Shown here: positions 1 to 7,757 of the stretch, in pieces | How positions within the stretch are numbered: position 1 is the stretch's first letter | Layout of the letters: each line of letters opens with the position of its first letter | From: a bacterium | GTDB lineage: Bacteria; Patescibacteria; Microgenomatia; UBA1400; UBA12108 | Reading direction: 5' to 3' | DNA: 31,588 nucleotides | Assembly: GCA_021788365.1 (NCBI GenBank) | Contig: JAJYKS010000008.1 | Location: forward strand, 1-31,588 | Position numbers and translations under genes: made by a program | The notes under the pieces: generated by a model | Databases searched by the model: none | The model's input: only the letters and a program-made list of their open reading frames with translations | What the model was told of the DNA's origin: nothing

Positions 1-1
1 G

Positions 2-82
2 CAGATCAAAAAATATGTAGAATTCCAAGAGAAAGTAGACAGAAATCAATTCAAATTACAACTTGAGTTACTGAAGCTTTAG
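2..82 (+). CDS. IS200/IS605-like TnpA transposase, C-terminal end (partial)
   Basis: An open frame enters from before the window and stops at TAG 80-82. Its last 26 residues include IKKYVEFQ, which resembles the conserved 'I+KYI..Q' helix near the C-terminus of Y1 (HUH) TnpA transposases. A palindrome follows 16 bases later, as expected for the right end of an IS200-type element. The other end of the window carries the same hairpin and the N-terminal start of such a transposase, which strengthens the call. The catalytic Tyr region lies outside the window. Family membership is inferred from a short stretch and from context. Confidence 0.6.
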   Translation, partial: QIKKYVEFQEKVDRNQFKLQLELLKL

Positions 83-1296
83 CTAAATATGTGTGGTGCC
101 ACGGGCGTAAGCCCGTGGGGATCCACTTCAACTGCTTTTTTGTATGCGGCTAATGCTTGTTCGTCTTCACCTGCTTTTTGGAGTATCCTGCCTTTAAGAT
201 CCCACAATGTGCCATCTTCTGGAGTGAGGGTGCTTGCGGCATCGAGGTATTCGAGGGCTTTATCATACTCCCCCATTTGGTAATGTAATCGTGCTAGGCG
301 GGTATGGTTGGCGGCGACGTGTGGTTCGAGTTTGAGCGCCTCTTCGTAGTGTGGTTTTGCCGCTTCTATGCCGTTTAGGATTTCGGTCGCGTTACCAAGC
401 CGTATTTCAAGTGGGGCATATTGTGAACTTATTGAGAGACCGATCTTGCTAAACGATACAACCCATTCTGGGTTGTGAAATTTAAGACTTAGGTTATACA
501 AGAGTTGGAGTGAGTAGCCAATTTCGCTGCTGTATGCACGGCAGATGAATTGCTTTCCCTGAATGGGTAACACGTTTTGCTTCATTTCGTCTAACTCTGG
601 CGTGTCGATGGTAAATGTTAAGACGCCATCTTCTGTCGTGGACGTGCGTAGGTTGGTCAAATCGGTAACGACCCCATCTTCCATTTTTTTATCAGTCATC
701 TCAACATCAGTATCAGGATTAAGCATGTCTTGAAGATAGACTCTGTTGTCGGAAGTTGTAACAAGCATATATACCGAATGTTGTGGCACTTCTGCCATAA
801 GGTATGTCAACCCAATTTCGTTTAAGATGTGTCCCCCCAAATACTGCGCACCCACACAGTTAAGCGCGCGCCTATTTGCCATCGCGGCAGGATAGTCTAC
901 TGACTTTTCATAAGGAATTCCTGATATTATTGTTCTGATATCTCTCGCGATTGTTCGCTCGACGTTCGCTATTTCCTCCGCATTACCATTAGATTTTGCT
1001 GCTGATAGTTTATCTCTTGAACCTGCGATAAATGCACTTAATGCCGTTTTTAACTCGGCAGGTTTGGGGCTATTAAATCCCAATAATTTAAGGCCGTCTG
1101 GAGATAGCGCGTCGGTTGTGAGGTTGGTGAGTAAGAATTCTCTGCCTTGTGGCCAGACTTTTTCGAGTGTATCGATTGGACCATTTGGTCCTACCTGCGT
1201 TCGTCTAAGGATTTCTGCAGCAGTGTCGATAAATCTGGTTTTGTCCGGAGCTACAGCAAATATTTTCTGAACATCTTCTATATGGGGATTGGTCAT
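79..1296 (-). CDS. Transglutaminase-like protein with C-terminal TPR repeats
   Basis: 405 residues. The middle shows a transglutaminase/cysteine-peptidase-like arrangement: Cys147 in ALNCVGA, His173 in PQHSVY and Asp190 in LQDMLNP, with the spacing of a Cys-His-Asp triad. Residues about 310-393 form two to three tetratricopeptide repeats (YEEALKLEP, YDKALEYLD, QALAAYKKAVEVDP). There is no signal peptide, so it is probably cytoplasmic; the substrate is unknown. The last dozen residues (HGLTPVAP...) are translated from the IS hairpin at 99-118, so the native C-terminus may have been replaced or cut off by insertion. A TATAAT lies 12 nt before the ATG, with no Shine-Dalgarno. The TPR part is secure; the enzymatic fold is inferred. 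Confidence 0.72.
   Translation of the reverse strand: MTNPHIEDVQKIFAVAPDKTRFIDTAAEILRRTQVGPNGPIDTLEKVWPQGREFLLTNLTTDALSPDGLKLLGFNSPKPAELKTALSAFIAGSRDKLSAAKSNGNAEEIANVERTIARDIRTIISGIPYEKSVDYPAAMANRRALNCVGAQYLGGHILNEIGLTYLMAEVPQHSVYMLVTTSDNRVYLQDMLNPDTDVEMTDKKMEDGVVTDLTNLRTSTTEDGVLTFTIDTPELDEMKQNVLPIQGKQFICRAYSSEIGYSLQLLYNLSLKFHNPEWVVSFSKIGLSISSQYAPLEIRLGNATEILNGIEAAKPHYEEALKLEPHVAANHTRLARLHYQMGEYDKALEYLDAASTLTPEDGTLWDLKGRILQKAGEDEQALAAYKKAVEVDPHGLTPVAPHIFS
99..118. repeat. IS200-type end hairpin, copy 1
   Basis: CACGGGC-GTAA-GCCCGTG forms a perfect 7-bp stem, extended by one C-G pair, with a GTAA loop. The same 18 bases in the same orientation recur at 31486-31503 in front of a TnpA start. 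Y1 transposases recognise such subterminal hairpins. Here the hairpin lies 3' of the TnpA stop and inside the C-terminal codons of the minus-strand TPR gene. Confidence 0.85.
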
Positions 1297-1308
1297 AGTG
1301 GTCAGATA

Positions 1309-1314
1309 ATTATA
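1309..1314 (-). promoter_or_regulatory. -10 element of the TPR gene
   Basis: TATAAT on the minus strand, 12 nt before the ATG at 1296. It implies a leader of only a few nucleotides. No convincing -35 was seen. Confidence 0.45.
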
Positions 1315-1351
1315 CTATCGATGTGGTGCAATAATATATGTTTGCAATGTC

Positions 1352-2062
1352 TTACTGCTCTTGCCAACACATTGCGGAGAGGACTGAGAAGGTCATTGCA
1401 CTTATTTCATCATTAAAATCAAAATGACGCGTTGTATCACCTTCCATAATGGCGTAGAGATTATCATTTAATGTCATGACACTTGGATTTTTTGCTAACA
1501 ACCTTGTTTCAAGAGCTGCATACGCGTTGTCGTATGCTGTTCGATCACAATCGAACTGTTTACTATCTGCGTGGAATATTCCGTTGATAACAGCTTCTCG
1601 GCCTCTCTTGGTAACGATGGGAATTCTACTCGCGTTGGCAAGAGCTTTGGCATGGAGTGTATCTAGCGTGAGATTCTCCGCGTCACTTTTTTCGAGACAC
1701 AGTGCGGCAAGAAAGGCGTATGTGTAATTCCGCATAATATTGTTGTCGGTGTCTCCGTACTCTTGCAAGTTGGCTATTTGTTCGAGTAAAGTCGCTAGTT
1801 CTTGGTTTTGTGATTGGAGATTGGCAAAAAAAGAGTCACGGTCCTTTTCTAATGCTGCCCAGTCTAGATTCGTTTGGCTTAGCAATTTTGTCAGAGAATC
1901 GACTATCTCATGTGGGACGACGGGGACAACCGTTTCCATTTGCTCCGCCGCGACTTCTGCAAGCCGAGCTACCAGTGCGTTCCCACGACTTCGTGCCTCG
2001 CGGCTTTGGCTCCGTGACCCTCGAAATCGTTCTACGGCTCGTTCGATATAAGCTAAAACCAT
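1352..2062 (-). CDS. Hypothetical protein, mostly helical
   Basis: 236 residues that I do not recognise. It is rich in Ala, Leu, Glu and Asp and looks helical throughout, with no membrane segment or signal peptide. The N-terminal part is strongly basic and Ser/Arg rich (GSRSQSREARSRG), unlike the rest, and may derive from a repeat read in frame. It lies 55 bp upstream of the transglutaminase/TPR gene on the same strand, so the two may work together, although each has its own -10-like hexamer. The start at 2062 is supported by TATACT ten bases upstream. Confidence 0.55.
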   Translation of the reverse strand: MVLAYIERAVERFRGSRSQSREARSRGNALVARLAEVAAEQMETVVPVVPHEIVDSLTKLLSQTNLDWAALEKDRDSFFANLQSQNQELATLLEQIANLQEYGDTDNNIMRNYTYAFLAALCLEKSDAENLTLDTLHAKALANASRIPIVTKRGREAVINGIFHADSKQFDCDRTAYDNAYAALETRLLAKNPSVMTLNDNLYAIMEGDTTRHFDFNDEISAMTFSVLSAMCWQEQ

Positions 2063-2072
2063 TGTCTGGATG

Positions 2073-2078
2073 AGTATA
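2073..2078 (-). promoter_or_regulatory. -10 element of the 1352-2062 gene
   Basis: TATACT on the minus strand, 10 nt before the ATG at 2062, with no Shine-Dalgarno between. Confidence 0.4.
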
Positions 2079-2158
2079 ACAAAAGAGAAAATAAATTTGG
2101 CTACGGTAAATGGATTATGCGGGAACCCACTGCATACATCTCGTGTATTGTGCTCAGG

Positions 2159-3385
2159 TTAACTTTGTACCCAAAGCATAGCACCGCGTTTTCTTATTAC
2201 CACAAGATTTTCCCCCCTATTAGCAACTTTGAGTTTTCGTCTAAGACGCGACATGGCTTTGTCATACGCCCATAGTGAAAAGTCTTCGTAGCTGTTATTC
2301 CAAATAAGTTGTTGAATTTCTTCTGTGGGAACTAATGTGTTTTTCTTTGACTTTAAGTACTCATAAAGCCTGAGTTCTCTTCCCGTAAACAAGCTTTCAC
2401 CACTTCGGGCAATATAATCATCGGCTAGATTGGCGCAGTAATCGAAAAATAGCTTTGAGTGGATTTGTAGCCTATTTATTATAGGAACATTGTCCCTGGA
2501 TATCCGTCCTTTTGCATATTTTATTATCAGGCGTTGGTCCTCTAGACTAAATGTTTTTCTATATTCTTCTAAATAATCGGTAATTATTGGGTTATTTTTA
2601 AGCATAGTAAGCCAGTCCCCGGTAAATCCAGTATTTTGCAGGATCAAAAATGCATCATAGATGAGCGAGTAATTACCTCCGCAATGGGTGTAAATCGCTT
2701 TTCTTGTTTTGGTATCAATATTGAGGTTGTATCTATGCAAAAAGATGTCGATCCAATAGTTGGTTTCTTTTTCATTTAAGTCTGGGAAATAGAGTATTGA
2801 CTCACAGAGTGGATACGTAAGCTTTTGCAAAAATGCCGATGGTTTGTATTTCATTGGATCGATATCATCAAGCAGAAACCAGAACGAACAAGCTGGTCTG
2901 GTAACGATTTTCCGCGTTCGATACAACGTAATTAGTGCTTCTGCCGCTGTAGCTGGGATGTCGTTGAGTCGTTCGATTTTGTAGAAAATGATAACAAGTC
3001 TTTTACCCGCGTCGTACAACGACGTGATATATTGCTGCAGGGCTCCCAACAAGACGGCTGTGTCACTGGTTACCGTATGTATATACCCTTTGTCAGTCTG
3101 GGAGATAGCTATGCTTAGTTGGTGCAACCAATAGTAGGGATTGTCAGAAATTAAGAGCGTTGGCTCAAAAAATACTATGACAGCGTCTGAAGGAAGCTGT
3201 TCCTTGAACTCTTCGCGTTTCCCCAAAACATACAACAACAGTCCGGACTTTATTGACTTATAGGTGCCGACGATGCTCCCCGACTTGCCGATGGACAGCT
3301 CCTTAAAAAATGGGGCTAATCTTTTTAGGATATCTTTTTGTGGTAGCGGCTGATGTCCTTGCATGTGTTGTATTTTATCACTCAT
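2159..3385 (-). CDS. STAND/AAA-like NTPase with C-terminal OmpR-type winged helix
   Basis: About 408 residues from ATG 3385; the frame stays open to GTG 3430, and ATG 3364 is also possible because TAAAAT lies 5 nt before it. The N-terminal half looks like a P-loop NTPase: GTYKSIKS sits where a Walker A is expected but lacks the usual Gly before Lys, and the hydrophobic strand LVIIFYKIE replaces Walker B, so nucleotide hydrolysis may be weak or lost. The last ~80 residues (TGRELRLYEYL, then AYDKAMSRLRRKLK and VIRKRGAML) match an OmpR/PhoB winged helix with its recognition helix and wing, so it probably binds DNA. It is divergent from a nucleoside-phosphorylase-like gene with starts under 85 bp apart, which suggests a regulator-enzyme pair. 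Confidence 0.62.
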   Translation of the reverse strand: MSDKIQHMQGHQPLPQKDILKRLAPFFKELSIGKSGSIVGTYKSIKSGLLLYVLGKREEFKEQLPSDAVIVFFEPTLLISDNPYYWLHQLSIAISQTDKGYIHTVTSDTAVLLGALQQYITSLYDAGKRLVIIFYKIERLNDIPATAAEALITLYRTRKIVTRPACSFWFLLDDIDPMKYKPSAFLQKLTYPLCESILYFPDLNEKETNYWIDIFLHRYNLNIDTKTRKAIYTHCGGNYSLIYDAFLILQNTGFTGDWLTMLKNNPIITDYLEEYRKTFSLEDQRLIIKYAKGRISRDNVPIINRLQIHSKLFFDYCANLADDYIARSGESLFTGRELRLYEYLKSKKNTLVPTEEIQQLIWNNSYEDFSLWAYDKAMSRLRRKLKVANRGENLVVIRKRGAMLWVQS

Positions 3386-3432
3386 GTCAGAAAATGTCAG
3401 ATTGATGTCATGTATCCTATAGCTGATCACGA

Positions 3433-3438
3433 TATAGT
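3433..3438 (+). promoter_or_regulatory. -10 element of the phosphorylase-like gene
   Basis: TATAGT ends 6 nt before the ATG at 3445, so the transcript would start at or next to the start codon. No clear -35 was seen. Confidence 0.4.
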
Positions 3439-3444
3439 GATGTC

Positions 3445-4239
3445 ATGCCAAGGCCTAGCATTCTTATCGTAGGAGCTATGGATCGAGAGTTGCGTACACT
3501 TCTCTCCTTTTACCAATGTTCTCTGTCGACAAAACTCCAAGGGTTTTACCCCCTTTGGCACTCTACGATAAAACGTCCGTTTGAGATAAAAGTCCTCCAA
3601 ACTTTTGTTGGTGATATAAACGCTAGCATTTCTACAGCACTCGCAATTAGTTCATTCAATCCTGATTATGTATTCAAGATGGGATGTGTTGGAGGTAGCT
3701 CGATAGGTTTGCATACTGGGGACACAATAATGCCAGTTGGTTTTTTTAGTACAACTTCTTGGATTACCCGATCACGCATTGATAATATACCCACATCGGA
3801 TGCTTCACTTTGGCAGTCGGTTTTTGGTGATAAACAATATCAAGTTACTAGCGATAACCTTGGAGGTACACCCTATTATTTTAAGTCTGATGTAATCTTG
3901 GGTGAGCGGTATAAGCGCTTTTTTGCAAATAGAAATCAGAAACTTGTATCCGCGTATATAGGAGGTGGAAATGTGTGGGTTTTTGATTTGGCATATGCAA
4001 AAAATGTCTCCCGTACTCAGATTCCGGGCGGCAGTAGCAAGCGAATTTGGGCGGCAGATATGGAGTCGTACGCGATAGCACAAACATGCTATACCTATAA
4101 AAAACCATTTATGGGTTTCTATCGCGTTTCAGACAATTATTTTGAGAACGAACGGTATATACCTGGTAAAGTTGCTGAGTTGTTCGACGAGAACTTTATA
4201 TTGACAGTCGATATCTTTCTTAAAACAATGGTTAACTAG
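3445..4239 (+). CDS. Nucleoside phosphorylase/nucleosidase superfamily protein (PNP_UDP_1-like)
   Basis: 264 residues. The start ILIVGAMDRE matches the beginning of MTA/SAH nucleosidases and related phosphorylases. MGCVGG (glycine-rich strand-turn), ADMESYAIA at 204-212 (ribose-binding Met-Glu) and RVSD ending at Asp230 (general acid) are the usual active-site motifs. These enzymes cleave the N-glycosidic bond of nucleosides or nucleotides; the substrate here cannot be told from sequence. Some members act as nucleotide-depleting effectors in phage-defence systems. The divergent partner is an NTPase with a winged helix, so a regulated or conflict role is possible but unproven. A housekeeping salvage role is the alternative. 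Confidence 0.75.
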   Translation: MPRPSILIVGAMDRELRTLLSFYQCSLSTKLQGFYPLWHSTIKRPFEIKVLQTFVGDINASISTALAISSFNPDYVFKMGCVGGSSIGLHTGDTIMPVGFFSTTSWITRSRIDNIPTSDASLWQSVFGDKQYQVTSDNLGGTPYYFKSDVILGERYKRFFANRNQKLVSAYIGGGNVWVFDLAYAKNVSRTQIPGGSSKRIWAADMESYAIAQTCYTYKKPFMGFYRVSDNYFENERYIPGKVAELFDENFILTVDIFLKTMVN

Positions 4240-4322
4240 AAGATTTTGTGGCGCAAGGTTCCACTAGTGGACTATGTGCGAATTTATTACCCAATATTAA
4301 GACTTCGCCGTCACGATATGCT

Positions 4323-4883
4323 TTACGTGGAGGGATGATAGGTCAGTAAGAGATTGCCATTTTTGAAAGCCCGAGTAGAGGTGAGGCGGAGATCGAAACG
4401 ACGAGTCAAGCCAGTGAATAGTGCTGTACCACGGCCAAGGGCGACGGGGTTGAGCATAATTCGGAATTCATCTACGAGTCCAACCTCGGCTAGCGAAACC
4501 ATTAGGTTATTGCTGCCAAAAATCGCGAGATCTTGCTTAGCGGACGTTTTGAGATCGCGCACAAACGATTCGACTCCGGTGCTTACCAACTTGGTGTTGG
4601 ACCAGGTAGCTATCGCTAAGCTGTGGGAGAAAACAACCTTGGGGATGTCATTCATCTGATGGACGATCTTGGCGGGATTTTCGGCGTAGGCTGCATCTTT
4701 GGACCAATAGTCGGCCATCATCTCGTAGGTGCGGCGGCCGAAGAGAATGGTACCTACCTCTCCCGTTTGTTTGATCGCAAAGTTGTTAAATTCGTCGTCG
4801 GTGTGATGCCATGATAAATCGTGGTTGAGACCCTCAAAATAACCGTCCAAGCTAGTCATCATGAACAAGAATAGCTTACTCAT
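4323..4883 (-). CDS. Dihydrofolate reductase-like protein (RibD C-terminal family)
   Basis: 186 residues from ATG 4883, which begins MSKLFLFMMTSLDGYFEG, the standard start of this family. ILFGRRTYEMMADYW and LAIFGSNNLMVSLAEVGLVDEFRIMLNPVALG-like segments follow in family order and supply the NADPH-binding Gly and the dimer strands. Such proteins are NAD(P)H-dependent reductases of uncertain substrate, related to DHFR and to the RibD reductase domain. The frame is open upstream to 5027, but that stretch has no family resemblance, and an extended -10 (TGCTATACT) lies just before ATG 4883. It follows the aminotransferase gene on the same strand by 52 bp. Confidence 0.85.
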   Translation of the reverse strand: MSKLFLFMMTSLDGYFEGLNHDLSWHHTDDEFNNFAIKQTGEVGTILFGRRTYEMMADYWSKDAAYAENPAKIVHQMNDIPKVVFSHSLAIATWSNTKLVSTGVESFVRDLKTSAKQDLAIFGSNNLMVSLAEVGLVDEFRIMLNPVALGRGTALFTGLTRRFDLRLTSTRAFKNGNLLLTYHPST

Positions 4884-4892
4884 ACCTAATTG

Positions 4893-4898
4893 AGTATA
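4893..4898 (-). promoter_or_regulatory. Extended -10 of the DHFR-like gene
   Basis: TGC-TATACT on the minus strand, 9 nt before ATG 4883. This supports that start over the longer frame. Confidence 0.45.
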
Positions 4899-4935
4899 GC
4901 ATGGAGCTGGCACTCCTAAACTTTGTGGGAACTTA

Positions 4936-6132
4936 TTATTGCAATCCGTGCTTCTTGGCAAATGTATCGATACGGTCAAACGCCCTGTGGATGAGCTCTG
5001 GTTCTGCAGCAAAAGACATACGGACATGACCGCGTCCTGCGGGTCCGGATGAGTCTCCTGGGATCGTCACGACTTTCGCCTCGTCGACAAGAAGATGTGC
5101 AAAGTCGAGAGCTGGCATGTTCATACCCACAATTTTTGGGAAAGCATAAAAGGCGCCATCGGGCTCATAAAACTCGAAAAGTTTGGGGAGTTTGCCGAGT
5201 CGCTCGACTATCGCCGTACGACTAGCCGTAAGCTTATCCTTGAAATCGTGCATAGCGGTTTCCCCTCGATGGTCGCTGAGTGCGGCGATGGCTGCTGTCA
5301 TAGAAATAGATGGTGGGGTAACAGTGAAGTAGAGATGTACGTCGTTGATCTTGGCGATGAGCTTGGGATTGGCATAAAGATAACCGATTCGCCATCCTGT
5401 CATCGCGTATTCCTTGGAGAAACTCTTGCAGAGGACAATGTGGTCCCGAAGTTCGGGGATGAGCATGGGACTAAAGAGTTGTTTCTCATAGGTGAGGTAG
5501 GAGTAAGCCTCATCGAGTACTAGGATGAGATCGTGATCAAGGACAATCTGGGATAGAGCTCTGATCTCAGATTCAGAGAGGACAGTACCTGTAGGGTTGT
5601 TAGGATTGGTCAGAACAATTACCTTCGTTCGCTTCGTCACCGCCGCTTTCACTTTATCTATGTCGAGCTTCCAGCCACTCTCCTCATCGTACGATACGAA
5701 AACCACTTTTGCTTGGGTGAGATGGAGCTGGGAGAGGTGGAGGGGGTAGCTGGGATCGAAATAGATAACCTCGTCTCCTGCCTCAAGGAGGCTCATAAAG
5801 GTGGCGAAGAGACCGCCGATACCGCCGAGGGTAATGTAGAGGTGATCTAGCTCTGGGGTGAAACCGTAGTTTTTGGCAAACTGACTCTGAATCAGCCGTT
5901 TGAGCTCCATGTCGAGAGTTGTGCCGAGGTTAGCATACATCCCCACGTTGATGTCGGTCTTGGAGCGTTCGGAAATGTAGTCATAAATGAAGCGAGGAGT
6001 AGGAAACTGTGGTGCGCCCTGGCCGAGGGAAACCGTGTCCTTGTACTTAGCAGCGTATGCCATCATCCCAGCGATACCAGCTGATGGAACACCTGTTGCA
6101 CGCGCACTGAATCTATACGTCACGGTAGTCAT
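4936..6132 (-). CDS. PLP-dependent class I/II aminotransferase
   Basis: 398 residues, full length for the AspC/PatA-like family. VSLGQGAPQFPTP near residue 35 is the substrate-arm motif. NPNNPTG at 176-182, Asp207 in VLDEAY (pyridine nitrogen), Lys240 in CKSFSKEYAMTGWRIGY (Schiff base) and Arg371 in GHVRMSF (substrate carboxylate) are all present, so it should be active. The reaction is transfer of an amino group between an amino acid and a 2-oxo acid in the cytoplasm; aspartate or aromatic donors are typical, but the substrate is not fixed by these motifs. It lies upstream of the DHFR-like gene on the same strand. Confidence 0.93.
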   Translation of the reverse strand: MTTVTYRFSARATGVPSAGIAGMMAYAAKYKDTVSLGQGAPQFPTPRFIYDYISERSKTDINVGMYANLGTTLDMELKRLIQSQFAKNYGFTPELDHLYITLGGIGGLFATFMSLLEAGDEVIYFDPSYPLHLSQLHLTQAKVVFVSYDEESGWKLDIDKVKAAVTKRTKVIVLTNPNNPTGTVLSESEIRALSQIVLDHDLILVLDEAYSYLTYEKQLFSPMLIPELRDHIVLCKSFSKEYAMTGWRIGYLYANPKLIAKINDVHLYFTVTPPSISMTAAIAALSDHRGETAMHDFKDKLTASRTAIVERLGKLPKLFEFYEPDGAFYAFPKIVGMNMPALDFAHLLVDEAKVVTIPGDSSGPAGRGHVRMSFAAEPELIHRAFDRIDTFAKKHGLQ

Positions 6133-6211
6133 TTTAGCACTTCTCTGGGAGGTTCGGATCCTTATCCCCCTTGCCCTAGTTTGATCTAGTCGCTCCAGAG
6201 GTAGATCTGGG

Positions 6212-6225
6212 GCTGCGGGACAGGG
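6212..6225. repeat. 14-bp copy of the tRNA-Gln 3' end (att-like)
   Basis: GCTGCGGGACAGGG here is identical to 6554-6567, which covers the last 13 bases of the minus-strand tRNA-Gln gene plus one flanking base. The two copies are in the same orientation and bracket the GIY-YIG gene. This is the arrangement left when an element integrates at a tRNA 3' end. Confidence 0.6.
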
Positions 6226-6251
6226 TGTCCGTCGCGTAAAGCTTTGGACAC

Positions 6252-6521
6252 CTATGGTGTCTTGGGACTGTCTTTCGGCAAAGCTACGAGTCGTTTCCTC
6301 GTAAAAGCTTTTCCCGATCCTGACTTCAGGTACAGCTCAAAAGCTTTTGCTTGCTTGGCTGTGGGGAAAGCACAATACCAAAGTAACCTCCACGGTATAT
6401 ATGGTTTAGTGGCAAAACTTTCGCCTGCATTATGCTGTGCAAACCGTTTCTGGAGATCGGTTGTATACCCGTAATAGAGTAGGTCTGCTTTTTCGCTGTA
6501 CAAGATGTAGTTGTAATACAT
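6252..6521 (-). CDS. Small GIY-YIG endonuclease-like protein
   Basis: 89 residues from ATG 6521, beginning MYYNYILYSEKADLLYYGYTT. This is the GIY-YIG core with its two strands (YILYS and YYGYT), followed by DLQKRFAQHN with the expected Arg. FELYLKSGSGKAF matches the downstream helix carrying the usual acidic residue, in single-domain YhbQ-type proteins. The gene lies just downstream of tRNA-Gln on the same strand, between direct copies of the tRNA 3' end and between inverted repeats (6268-6287 and 6535-6554). It looks like a minimal homing or integrating unit. A longer frame runs back through the tRNA but is not credible as protein. Confidence 0.8.
   Translation of the reverse strand: MYYNYILYSEKADLLYYGYTTDLQKRFAQHNAGESFATKPYIPWRLLWYCAFPTAKQAKAFELYLKSGSGKAFTRKRLVALPKDSPKTP
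6268..6287. repeat. Inverted repeat flanking the GIY-YIG gene, inner copy
   Basis: The reverse complement, GTAGCTTTGCCGAAAGACAG, matches 6535-6554 in 18 of 20 positions. This copy lies within the 3' codons of the GIY-YIG gene. Confidence 0.55.
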
Positions 6522-6534
6522 AGCGAAGCTGTCT

Positions 6535-6554
6535 GTAGCTTTAGCGAAAGACAG
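6535..6554. repeat. Inverted repeat flanking the GIY-YIG gene, outer copy
   Basis: GTAGCTTTAGCGAAAGACAG lies between the GIY-YIG start codon and the tRNA-Gln 3' end. It is the partner of 6268-6287 in opposite orientation, with two mismatches. Confidence 0.55.
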
Positions 6555-6625
6555 CTGCGGGACAGGGATTCGAACCCCGATAAACGCCTCCAAAGGGCGC
6601 TGTCCTACCATTAGACGATCCCGCA
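6555..6625 (-). tRNA. trnQ: tRNA-Gln (anticodon TTG)
   Basis: 71 nt. The acceptor arms TGCGGGA and TCCCGCA pair perfectly, with discriminator G and no encoded CCA. The anticodon stem GCGCC/GGCGT closes the loop CTTTGGA with anticodon TTG, and the T arm CGGGG-TTCGAAT-CCCTG is normal. A U1-A72 pair and G73 are typical of tRNA-Gln. Its 3' end is duplicated at 6212-6225. Confidence 0.92.
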
Positions 6626-6677
6626 ACGGTGGTACGAATGTATTTTACTACGCCTGCCTGTTGCAATCGATAGATAA

Positions 6678-7724
6678 CTAGTGCCAGCCACCCCCATTGC
6701 GTGCGGCGTCGGCGGCGGTGTTGAGAAAAATACGTTTTAGTACTTCGGGGAAGTCTACTCCGTACATATCCAAGATGATGCTGTAGGTGGCGTGGGTTTC
6801 CTTGGCTGGACCAAAGAACGGATTGGCGTTGGGGTCGATAAAGTAATATCGACCGGCAGCGTCTACGCGAATGTCGATGCGACCATAGTCCGACATTTTT
6901 AGTACATCAAATGCTTGCTTGGCAAACGTGCGCAGCTTGGAATCTTCGTATTTGCTGTACGACATGCCGAGCCATGACTGCCATTTTTTGTCGAACGTGA
7001 CGATATCGTTCTTTGTATCTCCACCTGTTGATCGTTGCACGGCGTACACCTTGGTATTGATACCATCCAGAACAGACGCGGTCACTTCTATGCCAGCGAT
7101 GAATTCATCTACCAATACAGGCTGATGAAATTTTGCCATGAGGTCCCGTACCTTGGCTCGTAGTTGTCGCTCGTTTTCGCATACATTGTTTTCATCTATG
7201 CCGACGGAGCTGTGCTCCAAATTGAGCTTTGGAAATAGTGGGTAGCGGAGCGCGGGATCGATCATATCTCCCGGTGCGGTCAAGAGCTGATGTACCGGTA
7301 CGGGGATACCCTCCGCTTGCATAAGTTGATACATAAGAAATTTGTTGCAGCCCAAGGAGAATCCGAGCGCACCAGCGCCCGTGTACGGGATGTGCAGTAT
7401 CTCGAATACGCCGGGAATAGACGAGCCGAGGGTGATTTGTCCCCGCACCGAGTCGACGAGGTTGAGCGCCATGTCGGGTGCATATTTTTTGAGATTGCCG
7501 GGCAAATTTTCGTCACCGGGAAATAGTGCAACGTCTATCCCCATCTTTGTTACATATTTGGCGATTTCGCCCGCATATACGTCGGCATCGCGGTCACTTT
7601 CGTATACCTCGTCGGAGTCGTAATACTCACGGCGAACGTCGGTGTAGGCAATCGCTACTTTTTTGGGAAGACAAAGTGGCTCGTTGGAATTTGTATCTGG
7701 CCCAGGGTCGTCGTTAACAGTCAT
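6678..7724 (-). CDS. ATP-grasp ligase, D-Ala-D-Ala ligase-like (paralogue A)
   Basis: 348 residues. The N-terminal Rossmann-like domain (KKVAIAYTD) is followed by the ATP-grasp domains: PLFPKLNLEHSSVGI (nucleotide-binding loop), VLVDEFIAGIEVTASVL, and DIRVDAAGRYYFIDPNANPF (metal site). Compared with classical Ddl ('E.N.NP'), the metal-site Glu is Asp here while the Asn is kept. It should form an acyl-phosphate and ligate an amine or amino acid, but the substrate is unlikely to be simply D-Ala. It lies 33 bp downstream of a clear paralogue on the same strand, and a C45-like hydrolase and a GNAT enzyme are divergent from the pair. The residues before LPKKVAIAY are poorly conserved, so the start is uncertain. 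Confidence 0.82.
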   Translation of the reverse strand: MTVNDDPGPDTNSNEPLCLPKKVAIAYTDVRREYYDSDEVYESDRDADVYAGEIAKYVTKMGIDVALFPGDENLPGNLKKYAPDMALNLVDSVRGQITLGSSIPGVFEILHIPYTGAGALGFSLGCNKFLMYQLMQAEGIPVPVHQLLTAPGDMIDPALRYPLFPKLNLEHSSVGIDENNVCENERQLRAKVRDLMAKFHQPVLVDEFIAGIEVTASVLDGINTKVYAVQRSTGGDTKNDIVTFDKKWQSWLGMSYSKYEDSKLRTFAKQAFDVLKMSDYGRIDIRVDAAGRYYFIDPNANPFFGPAKETHATYSIILDMYGVDFPEVLKRIFLNTAADAARNGGGWH

Positions 7725-7757
7725 AGATATCTAATGGTAACGGATATTTTTTGATAA

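Noticed and set aside
4884..5027. Longer DHFR-like protein starting at 5027
   Set aside because: The extension overlaps the end of the aminotransferase gene and has no family similarity. ATG 4883 gives the canonical start.
5095..5523. 142-residue plus-strand open frame
   Set aside because: It lies wholly antisense to a well-supported aminotransferase gene, with no recognisable domain or promoter.
6522..6626. N-terminal extension of the GIY-YIG protein
   Set aside because: It would translate the tRNA-Gln gene and the inverted repeat. The family start is the Met at 6521.
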